In this document: in pieces, positions 1-5,227 of the stretch | Position numbering within the stretch: position 1 is the first letter of the stretch | Layout of the letters: each line of letters begins with the position of its first letter | NCBI GenBank assembly: GCA_002348315.1 | Contig: DEAW01000038.1 | Location: forward strand, 1-7,389 | DNA: 7,389 nucleotides | Origin: Planctomycetaceae bacterium UBA2972 | GTDB lineage: Bacteria > Planctomycetota > Planctomycetia > Pirellulales > Pirellulaceae | Reading direction: 5' to 3' | Notes under the pieces: model-generated | What the model saw: only the letters and a program-made list of their open reading frames with translations | Database searches by the model: none | Told to the model about the DNA's origin: nothing | Made by a program: the position numbers and the translations under genes

Positions 1-1098
1 GGCACCAGGTAGAGGAGGTGTGTTGGTGGTTGCATCCGCCGTAGTGACTACGGTTTTAAATCCATACGTACCCTCTCGCTGGATTTCGACTTCGAGAGGA
101 CTCTGCTTGTCAGCATCGATGCCCCATTGTACCCAGTTTTGGCCACCGTCCTCGGTAGCCCACAACTGAACTTCGGCCACTGCATCCGCCGAGCTTACAA
201 GGTTGTATTGCAATTTGAATTTGGGTGAATTGAGTTGATGAACTTTGACGTTGTCGGGTAGGCGAACAGCTTGAGCTCGCTCGGTTGCCTCACTAACTTC
301 CTGCAGGTCAGTCGTGGCGATCGAATGTACATTTTCGGAGGTTTGCAGATCGGGCCCTGAGTCAGCAGGCCAGCGAACGGCACCTTCATGAGGGACCGGC
401 CCGGTGTATGGATTCTGTATTGGTTTGTAATTCTCACTACGCCGAAGCTTGAGGGGAGGCAGAAAAACCTGGCGTTCTTCCTGACTCATGTTAGTGGCAG
501 CGTCCTCAGCTCGCACTCGCACTCGAACGACACGTGTATCGACACGTGGTTGCCAGCGACCTTCGAGTTGAAGCACTCCATGACGTACAAAGTTGGGAGG
601 TGATTTTAATGGAAAAGGAATCCACTCAGCGCCAGGAGAGGTTTGAATCTCGGTGATAACCTTGTCAGCAGTGATCGTGGGATCAAATACCTGACAATGA
701 AGAACGACTTCCGAATTGTCGTTTCGTTCAGTACGTAGCTTGATCTGCGGATTTTGTGTGTCCACGTAAACGCGGAGTTCAGGTTGGAGATCCAATGGGA
801 CGACGTGCTTTTGAAGATTGGTACGAGTGCAAAACCAAAATTCGCCATCGCGATGCGCTTTAAAACGGAATTGTTTCTGATCAGGACTCTGCTGACTATG
901 TTGCTTCCAGGTTTTCCCATGGTTCATGGATAATAGTAACGTGACATTGGAAGTGCCGCCGGTATTGTCAACCGAATAGGGTAGGGTGATATGTCGGCTC
1001 TGAGTGGTATAAAGACGAGGCATCTGCGCATCTGTGCTGCTACCGGCGATAAAAATCGCAAGGACTAGCAGACAGGAGATGAGACGCTGATGGTTCAC
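1..1098 (-). CDS. Exported planctomycete-type protein with Asp-box-like motifs (3' end outside window)
   Basis: An uninterrupted reading frame of 366 codons runs from a GTG at 1098 to the left edge, so the C-terminus is missing. GTG is chosen because an in-frame TAA lies two codons upstream and because residues 1-24 form a signal peptide: basic Arg5, a hydrophobic stretch LISCLLVLAIFIAG, then Thr-Asp-Ala before Gln25. Starting at the first ATG (residue 26) would remove it. No strong ribosome binding site is seen. The mature part looks like consecutive beta-sandwich units. Two segments resemble sialidase/BNR Asp-boxes (S-x-D-x-G-x-T-W): SMNHGKTW at 57-64 and TEDGGQNW at 315-322. After the first comes an aromatic strand pattern, DGEFWFCTRT at 84-93. 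I recall similar architecture in large secreted planctomycete proteins of unknown function. Enzymatic activity is not supported; extracellular or periplasmic binding or structure is an inference. Confidence 0.8.
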   Translation of the reverse strand, partial: MNHQRLISCLLVLAIFIAGSSTDAQMPRLYTTQSRHITLPYSVDNTGGTSNVTLLLSMNHGKTWKQHSQQSPDQKQFRFKAHRDGEFWFCTRTNLQKHVVPLDLQPELRVYVDTQNPQIKLRTERNDNSEVVLHCQVFDPTITADKVITEIQTSPGAEWIPFPLKSPPNFVRHGVLQLEGRWQPRVDTRVVRVRVRAEDAATNMSQEERQVFLPPLKLRRSENYKPIQNPYTGPVPHEGAVRWPADSGPDLQTSENVHSIATTDLQEVSEATERAQAVRLPDNVKVHQLNSPKFKLQYNLVSSADAVAEVQLWATEDGGQNWVQWGIDADKQSPLEVEIQREGTYGFKTVVTTADATTNTPPLPGA

Positions 1099-1221
1099 GA
1101 GTTACAAGATCCATTTTCGAAATTCGAGGATTGTCCTGAGCGTGCTGATGAAGTGCAGCCAGCCATAGTTTTTATCGGTATTTCGGGTGTTGAGACTGCA
1201 AATAATTGTCTAGCAGGCTAT

Positions 1222-1248
1222 TTGATGCTATTGAGGGACTGATATATT
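1222..1248 (+). promoter_or_regulatory. Possible sigma70-type promoter for eda
   Basis: TATATT at 1243-1248 matches the -10 consensus at five of six positions. A weak -35 (TTGATG, 1222-1227) lies 15 bp upstream, which is short of the preferred 17 bp. Transcription would start near 1255, giving a leader of about 80 nt before the ATG at 1334. No alternative in the spacer looks better, but planctomycete promoters are poorly defined, so this is tentative. Confidence 0.3.
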
Positions 1249-1256
1249 GAATGCGT

Positions 1257-1282
1257 GAGCAGACGCGGCATTTTTTCTGCTC
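1257..1282 (+). promoter_or_regulatory. Dyad / leader hairpin upstream of eda
   Basis: GAGCAGA (1257-1263) and TCTGCTC (1276-1282) are perfect 7-bp inverted repeats around a 12-nt spacer ending in a T run. The dyad begins about 9 bp after the putative -10 box. It could be a repressor operator overlapping the transcription start or a hairpin at the 5' end of the mRNA. The T run lies inside the loop rather than after the stem, so it is not an intrinsic terminator. Confidence 0.35.
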
Positions 1283-1333
1283 TGCAACGAACAACCTAAG
1301 AACTACTCCCCATAAGGAAATGAAGGCCATCGA

Positions 1334-1981
1334 ATGAGTGCTCACGAAAACTTAACACGCATGATGGACAGTGGAATTGTCGCCGTAATTCGCGCTGATT
1401 CCGGTGAATTACTCGCAGATGTTGCTGAAGCTCTTGTGGCTGGCGGTGTGGATGTGATGGAAGTGACATTTACTGTCCCCAACGCCGTGGATGTGATTAA
1501 AGAAGTCAATCGCCGCATCGGTGATAAAATTCTGCTGGGTGCAGGGACTGTCCTGGATACGGAAACCGCTCGAGCGGCTATTCTGGCCGGTGCTGAGTTC
1601 ATCGTTTCCCCGTCGACGGACGTCGAAGTGATCAAACTTTGTCGACGTTACGATAAGATTGTCACTCCCGGAGTCTTTACGCCGACCGAAGCGGTGACGG
1701 CCTGGGAAGCCGGAGCAGATATTCTAAAAGTCTTCCCTGCTGATATCGGAGGTCCGGCACATATTAAAGGATTACGAGGCCCACTGCCTCAATGCCGGTT
1801 CATGCCAACCGGTGGCGTTAATCTTGATACGGCCGCCGATTTTATCAAAGCGGGTTCTGTCGCTCTGGGGGTTGGTGGTTCACTGGTTGAGAAGAGCGCA
1901 GTAGAAGCAGGCGATTTTGCTCGTATTGAAGAATTGGCTAAGCAGTTTAAGCAGGTTGTGGCCGAAGCCAGAGCTAGCTAA
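1334..1981 (+). CDS. eda: 2-dehydro-3-deoxy-phosphogluconate / 4-hydroxy-2-oxoglutarate aldolase
   Basis: Class I aldolase of the KDPG/KHG family, cytoplasmic. It splits 2-keto-3-deoxy-6-phosphogluconate into pyruvate and glyceraldehyde-3-phosphate, the last step of the Entner-Doudoroff and uronate pathways; family members also cleave 4-hydroxy-2-oxoglutarate. The 215 residues cover a full-length single-domain TIM barrel. Visible family motifs are GIVAVIR (14-20, Arg20), MEVTF (42-46, catalytic Glu43), GAGTVL (69-74), VSPSTD (91-96), TPGVFTPTEA (111-120), LKVFPAD (131-137, Schiff-base Lys132) and PTGGV (158-162). The ATG at 1334 has GAAGG seven bases upstream and gives the expected N-terminus. 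The small membrane-protein gene follows after 47 bp, probably on the same transcript. No edd or sugar-acid kinase is in the window, so the pathway it feeds cannot be assigned from context. Confidence 0.95.
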   Translation: MSAHENLTRMMDSGIVAVIRADSGELLADVAEALVAGGVDVMEVTFTVPNAVDVIKEVNRRIGDKILLGAGTVLDTETARAAILAGAEFIVSPSTDVEVIKLCRRYDKIVTPGVFTPTEAVTAWEAGADILKVFPADIGGPAHIKGLRGPLPQCRFMPTGGVNLDTAADFIKAGSVALGVGGSLVEKSAVEAGDFARIEELAKQFKQVVAEARAS

Positions 1982-2028
1982 CGCTGCCGCTATAGATCTG
2001 TCTGCAACGAAGGTAGAAGGGTAGGGCA

Positions 2029-2313
2029 ATGTCGGAACTGTTAGCAACTCCTGCCACACGCATTGTACTGAGTGTAGCGATTTTAATAATCCTAATACTC
2101 TTTGCCTGGTACGGTTTGACAAACTTTCGGGGTCGCATCGACGAAGACATACCAGCGGCCAATGATCACCTCGACAATTTCCGGGAAATTCACAGCAAAG
2201 GTGACATTTCCGAGACGGAATTCCGAAATATTAAGACTGTGCTAGGAGAGCAACTGCATCCGGAGCCGGCTGATTCAGCTGATTCCAAGGATGATGCGGA
2301 TTCGGTCTATTAG
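2029..2313 (+). CDS. Small single-pass membrane protein with SHOCT-like C-terminal segment
   Basis: A 94-residue protein with a good ribosome binding region (AGAAGG and GTAGGG in the 16 bases before the ATG). Residues 12-30 form one strongly hydrophobic helix (IVLSVAILIILILFAWYGL). Few basic residues precede it and RGR follows at 34-36, so by the positive-inside rule the C-terminal part is likely cytoplasmic. Residues 44-76 contain the spaced pattern L48, F51, I54, G58-D-I-S-E, F65, I68, K69, L72. This resembles the SHOCT short helical-hairpin domain (helix, Gly, Ile-Ser-x-x-Glu-Phe, helix with Lys-x-x-Leu). The tail 78-94 is acidic and disordered-looking. SHOCT segments often sit at the ends of membrane or phage proteins and are thought to mediate oligomerisation or binding; the function here is unknown. 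It lies 47 bp after eda and 303 bp before clpX. Confidence 0.8.
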   Translation: MSELLATPATRIVLSVAILIILILFAWYGLTNFRGRIDEDIPAANDHLDNFREIHSKGDISETEFRNIKTVLGEQLHPEPADSADSKDDADSVY

Positions 2314-2317
2314 ACCG
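2303..2317 (+). repeat. Perfect 15-nt palindrome overlapping the small-gene stop codon
   Basis: CGGTCTATTAGACCG is a perfect inverted repeat centred on base 2310, with the TAG stop at 2311-2313 inside it. As RNA it can form a 6-bp stem with an ATT loop. No T run follows, so it is not a classical terminator. It is directly adjacent to a second inverted repeat at 2318-2334. Confidence 0.6.
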
Positions 2318-2334
2318 GTTGTAGTAATTACAAC
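2318..2334 (+). repeat. Inverted repeat after the small membrane-protein gene
   Basis: GTTGTA (2318-2323) pairs with TACAAC (2329-2334) around GTAAT. The stem is AT-rich with no following T run, so any termination role would be weak or factor-dependent. Together with the adjacent palindrome at 2303-2317 it could protect the 3' end of an eda-small gene transcript. Confidence 0.35.
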
Positions 2335-2605
2335 ATGCTTTCCCGGCCAGACTTATCAAAGCCTGATCTGGGAGATTGGGAATGCAACAAGGACAAAGAC
2401 GCACTAGTTGATCGCATGGATGTTACCAACTAATTGTTTTTAGCCCCAAGCATTGCCTGTGAGATTCTCAAACGCGAATCAACCACATTGGCGGCTTAAG
2501 GCCAAATGCGAGCGAACCTCAGGGAATACCCCCTCTAACCGCAGCCGTTAGAAAAACAACGCGGACCTACGAGTCCAATAAAGAGCTGACGGTTTTGGAG
2601 TCCCA

Positions 2606-2611
2606 AAGGAG
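2606..2611 (+). promoter_or_regulatory. Strong ribosome binding site of clpX
   Basis: AAGGAG is a near-perfect Shine-Dalgarno core five bases before the ATG at 2617 and supports that start. Confidence 0.8.
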
Positions 2612-2616
2612 AAGCC

Positions 2617-3900
2617 ATGCCAATCGGAAAAGACGACGGAAACAAAAAAGGTGGAAACCATTCCAAGAAGAATGCGTTCTGTTCATTCTGCCGCAAAAGC
2701 TATCGTGATGTAGGCCCACTGGTTGAAGGACCAGGTGATGTCTATATCTGTGGTGAATGCATCGAACTTTGCTCGACCATCATCGACACTGAAAAGCGTC
2801 GCAAGGATGGTGATGCAGACCTCTTTAAAGACATCCCGACACCACGCGACATTGTGGCACGAATGGATGAGTATGTGATCGGTCAGGCAAATGCTAAGAA
2901 AGTTCTGGCTGTTGCCGTCCATAATCACTACAAACGCCTCAATCACCGTTGGGCTGAAAGCGATGTTGAAATTGAAAAATCAAACATTCTGATGGTTGGG
3001 CCTACAGGGTCCGGGAAAACGCTGCTTGCCCGCACACTGGCTCGCGTCCTGAATGTACCTTTCGCCATCGGTGATGCCACAACCCTGACAGAATCAGGTT
3101 ACGTGGGTGAAGACGTTGAAAACCTACTTCTCAAGCTGTTGCACTCAGCAGATTTTGATGTGGAATCAGCACAACGTGGAATCGTATACATCGATGAACT
3201 CGATAAGATTGGAAAGACGTCACAAAACGTTTCCATCACCCGGGATGTCTCCGGTGAAGGGGTTCAGCAGGCATTGTTAAAAATGCTTGAAGGAACGGTT
3301 TGCAACGTGCCGCCACAAGGTGGTCGCAAACACCCGGAACAGCAGTACATTCAAATCGATACGTCCAACATTCTCTTCATCTGTGGCGGAACGTTTGTTG
3401 GAGTCGATGACATCGTTCGCAAACGACTCGGGAACCAGACGATGGGATTTGGCCAACAGGTTGGCTACAAAGAAGAAGCCGATATGGCTGAATTGATGAC
3501 ACAGGTCACCTCGGATGACGTACTGGAATTTGGATTGATTCCTGAATTGATCGGTCGCTTACCAGTCGTCACCTCGTTAACTCCATTGGACGAAGAAGGA
3601 CTGGTACGTGTGTTGACCGAGCCTAAAAATGCACTTCTGCGTCAATATGAGAGCCTGTTCGAGATGGAAGATTGTCAGCTCAAGTTTTCCAATGATGCTG
3701 CCAAAGCGATTGCTCAGCGAGCGATTGACAAAGGGACAGGAGCTCGTGGTCTGAGATCGATCACCGAAGAAGTCATGCTCGACATCATGTATGAACTGCC
3801 GGATCGAGCTGGTTCCGGAAGCTATACACTCGACCTCGATGTCATGCAGGGCAAGAAGGACTTGTTTGGCGACCAGCAGCCTTCCAAGAAAAGCGCATAA
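2617..3900 (+). CDS. clpX: ATP-dependent Clp protease ATP-binding subunit ClpX
   Basis: AAA+ unfoldase, 427 residues (E. coli ClpX is 424). As a cytoplasmic hexamer it recognises tagged substrates, unfolds them with ATP and feeds them to the ClpP peptidase. Residues 22-48 form the C4 zinc-binding domain (Cys22, Cys25, Cys45, Cys48) used for dimerisation and adaptor binding. The AAA+ module shows Walker A GPTGSGKT (128-135), pore-1 loop GYVG (161-164), Walker B IVYIDELDKI (189-198), the RKH pore loop (237-239), a ClpP-docking loop at MGFGQQ (276-281, equivalent to the IGF loop), an arginine-finger region LIGRLP (311-316) and sensor 2 GARGLRS (375-381). All key residues look intact. The ATG at 2617 has AAGGAG five bases upstream. 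clpP, often directly upstream in other bacteria, is not in this window. A strong terminator follows. Confidence 0.98.
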   Translation: MPIGKDDGNKKGGNHSKKNAFCSFCRKSYRDVGPLVEGPGDVYICGECIELCSTIIDTEKRRKDGDADLFKDIPTPRDIVARMDEYVIGQANAKKVLAVAVHNHYKRLNHRWAESDVEIEKSNILMVGPTGSGKTLLARTLARVLNVPFAIGDATTLTESGYVGEDVENLLLKLLHSADFDVESAQRGIVYIDELDKIGKTSQNVSITRDVSGEGVQQALLKMLEGTVCNVPPQGGRKHPEQQYIQIDTSNILFICGGTFVGVDDIVRKRLGNQTMGFGQQVGYKEEADMAELMTQVTSDDVLEFGLIPELIGRLPVVTSLTPLDEEGLVRVLTEPKNALLRQYESLFEMEDCQLKFSNDAAKAIAQRAIDKGTGARGLRSITEEVMLDIMYELPDRAGSGSYTLDLDVMQGKKDLFGDQQPSKKSA

Positions 3901-3920
3901 TTCTATTTGTTATTCATTCC

Positions 3921-3959
3921 AAGCCCGTCGGTACAGATTTGTCCCGGCGGGCTTTTTTT
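3921..3959 (+). terminator. Rho-independent terminator of clpX
   Basis: AAGCCCGTCGG (3921-3931) pairs over 11 bp with CCGGCGGGCTT (3944-3954), with one T-G wobble. Part of the 12-nt loop can pair further (ACA/TGT). Seven T residues (3953-3959) follow, which is the classic intrinsic terminator form for plus-strand transcription. It lies 20 bp after the clpX stop. On the minus strand the hairpin is present but lacks a following T run, so it would end the convergent aminotransferase transcript less well. Confidence 0.92.
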
Positions 3960-3964
3960 GTGAA

Positions 3965-3978
3965 CTGGCCTAGGCCAG
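3965..3978. repeat. Perfect 14-bp palindrome at the aminotransferase stop codon
   Basis: CTGGCCTAGGCCAG is identical to its reverse complement. It contains the minus-strand stop codon TAG (3972-3970) and lies between that gene's end and the clpX terminator. It may be coincidental, or contribute to 3'-end structure of the minus-strand mRNA. Confidence 0.6.
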
Positions 3979-5067
3979 CTGAAGCAGGATTTCGATGCCC
4001 CGATCGATGATCTCATCACTGGCAGCGTATGAAATACGAAAGTGTGTATCTGTCTGGCTGAAAATATTTCCTGGGATGATCAGGAGATTGTTTTCAATTG
4101 CTTTGGCCACGAATTCGCTGCCTGTTCCCCAGGGAGCTTTAGGGAAAAGGTAAAACGCTCCACCAGGCTTTACCATTTCATACTTAGCACTGAGGGCCTC
4201 GACGAGACGGTCACGTTTGGTTCGGTAAAGATCAACGTAGGGTGTGATATCGACGTCCATCGCTTCCATTCCGGCCCATTGAGCTGGTTGAGGAGCACAG
4301 ACGAAGCTGTATTGCTGTACCTTGAGCATCGTGGAAATGATCTCGGACGGGCCGTGGACCATGCCCAGACGCCAGCCGGTCATGGCATGACTTTTGGAAA
4401 AGCCATCAATAACCAGCGTGTTTGGATTCACGCTGGCCGGGCTAATGAAGTCGCCGTCGTAATCGAATTGGCGGTAGATTTCGTCCGAGATCAGGACGAT
4501 ATTCTTTTCCAGACACAGTTTACCGAGAGCCTCTACTTCCGCCCTGGAGGGAACATAGCCCGTCGGATTGGACGGACTGTTGAGAATGATCAGTTTGGTC
4601 TTCTCGGTGATGGCAGCTTCCACTTTGCCCAGATCGATACTGAAGTCCGGGTACGTATCGATCAGAACGGGCACTCCGTCGACCAGTTGCACCAGCGGTT
4701 CATACATCACAAAGAACGGGTCAAACAACAGGACTTCGTCGCCCGGGTTGACCAGAGCTTGCATTGCCAGCACTAATCCACCGCTCGTACCACTGCTGAC
4801 AAAGACCTGTCGGTCGTCATGGCCGTATTCGGCGTCGATAGCTGCCTGTATCTTTTCGCGTAACCGAGGCAGGCCCTGCGTTGGCGTGTAGCCATTGTAG
4901 CCATCCTGAATTGCCTGGATGCCAGCCTGCTTGACCGCTTCAGGGACATCAAAGTCGGGTTGGCCGATCGACAGATTAACAGGGTCCTTGAGGGATCGAG
5001 CTAGGTCAAAAACTTTGCGAATACCACTACTATCGATGCGTTGAGTACGTTTGGAAATCGGGCTCAT
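3970..5067 (-). CDS. Class I/II pyridoxal-phosphate-dependent aminotransferase
   Basis: Fold-type I PLP enzyme that moves an amino group between an amino acid and a 2-oxo acid in the cytoplasm. The 365 residues match a full-length aspartate-aminotransferase-superfamily member. Family positions, numbered from the chosen ATG: substrate/PLP loop NLSIGQPDF (31-39), phosphate-binding SSGTSGG (91-97), NSPSNPTG with Asn167, SDEIY with Asp195 and Tyr198, FSKSHAMTGWRLG with the PLP-binding Lys225 and Arg233, and carboxylate-binding Arg344 in FRIS. A TTG four codons upstream is also open, but GAGAAG sits four bases before the ATG at 5067 and nothing suitable precedes the TTG, so the ATG is preferred. 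Substrate cannot be fixed from sequence; an aspartate, alanine or aromatic aminotransferase-like role is possible. The gene is convergent with clpX and divergent from the exported hydrolase, so it is probably monocistronic. Confidence 0.93.
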   Translation of the reverse strand: MSPISKRTQRIDSSGIRKVFDLARSLKDPVNLSIGQPDFDVPEAVKQAGIQAIQDGYNGYTPTQGLPRLREKIQAAIDAEYGHDDRQVFVSSGTSGGLVLAMQALVNPGDEVLLFDPFFVMYEPLVQLVDGVPVLIDTYPDFSIDLGKVEAAITEKTKLIILNSPSNPTGYVPSRAEVEALGKLCLEKNIVLISDEIYRQFDYDGDFISPASVNPNTLVIDGFSKSHAMTGWRLGMVHGPSEIISTMLKVQQYSFVCAPQPAQWAGMEAMDVDITPYVDLYRTKRDRLVEALSAKYEMVKPGGAFYLFPKAPWGTGSEFVAKAIENNLLIIPGNIFSQTDTHFRISYAASDEIIDRGIEILLQLA

Positions 5068-5071
5068 GTTG

Positions 5072-5077
5072 CTTCTC
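5072..5077 (-). promoter_or_regulatory. Ribosome binding site deciding the aminotransferase start
   Basis: On the minus strand GAGAAG lies four bases before ATG 5067-5065. It favours this ATG over the in-frame TTG at 5079-5077, which it overlaps and which has no purine-rich sequence at the right distance. Confidence 0.55.
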
Positions 5078-5106
5078 AATCAAAGGTGAAAGATGCTATT
5101 GTCTTC

Positions 5107-5112
5107 ATTTTA
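5107..5112 (-). promoter_or_regulatory. Possible -10 box for the aminotransferase gene
   Basis: TAAAAT on the minus strand matches TATAAT at five of six positions and lies about 40 bases before the chosen ATG. No good -35 is found 16-18 bp upstream (nearest is TTTCCG), so support is weak. Confidence 0.3.
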
Positions 5113-5178
5113 ATCCGTTACGCAATCTTCGGAAACGTACACGCTTCAGGTTTCAGCAAACTCTGTGATCAGAAACGG

Positions 5179-5184
5179 TATAAT
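5179..5184 (+). promoter_or_regulatory. Perfect -10 box upstream of the exported hydrolase gene
   Basis: TATAAT (6 of 6) would place the transcription start near 5191 and give a leader of about 37 nt before the ATG at 5228. The -35 region at normal spacing (about 5156-5161, GCAAAC) is poor, so the promoter may depend on an activator or be weak. Confidence 0.45.
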
Positions 5185-5227
5185 GAGGAATCTCTAATAC
5201 GTTTTGGACTTGGATTAGGAATCGGTC

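Larger units (their letters stand above)
1099..1333. other. Divergent intergenic spacer between the exported protein and eda
   Basis: This 235-bp region separates two divergent genes and must hold the start signals of both. No open frame with a plausible ribosome binding site is seen. On the eda side there is a TATATT box and a dyad, listed separately. On the minus-strand side I see no convincing -10/-35 pair, only AT-rich sequence near 1163-1180. Confidence 0.6.
2314..2616 (+). other. 303-bp clpX leader / intergenic region
   Basis: No convincing gene is seen. The longest ATG frame noticed (2335-2433, 32 codons) lacks a ribosome binding site. The region contains GTTGTA/TACAAC (2318-2334) just after the small gene, TTGGC/GCCAA (2488-2505) and CTAAC/GTTAG (2535-2551). 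These are short stems that could fold in a clpX leader but match no riboswitch I recognise. No clear -10/-35 pair stands out, although the length and the probable end of the upstream transcript suggest that clpX has its own promoter here. Confidence 0.5.

Noticed and set aside
195..437. Minus-strand open frame of 80 codons
   Set aside because: It is an alternative frame of the exported-protein gene with no supporting motif.
606..920. Minus-strand open frame of 104 codons
   Set aside because: It is on the same strand as the exported-protein gene but in another frame; the signal-peptide frame is open throughout 1-1098 and has coherent motifs.
1320..1337. Five-codon upstream ORF (MKAIE) whose TGA overlaps the eda ATG
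   Set aside because: The purine-rich AAGGA lies only one base before its ATG, too close to serve as a ribosome binding site, and the overlap is probably accidental.
2001..2011. TCTGCAACGAA occurs upstream of both eda (1281-1291) and the small gene (2001-2011)
   Set aside because: A repeated 11-mer is expected by chance several times in a window of this size, and no flanking similarity extends it.
2335..2433. 32-codon ATG frame between the small gene and clpX
   Set aside because: It has no ribosome binding site and no recognisable feature; it is only mentioned as part of the possible readthrough frame.
3287..3496. 69-codon alternative frame inside clpX
   Set aside because: It is a shadow of a fully intact clpX frame.
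4042..4776. Long plus-strand open frame of 244 codons
   Set aside because: It lies entirely antisense to the aminotransferase, whose catalytic motifs are intact, starts from GTG without a ribosome binding site, and shows no recognisable protein pattern.
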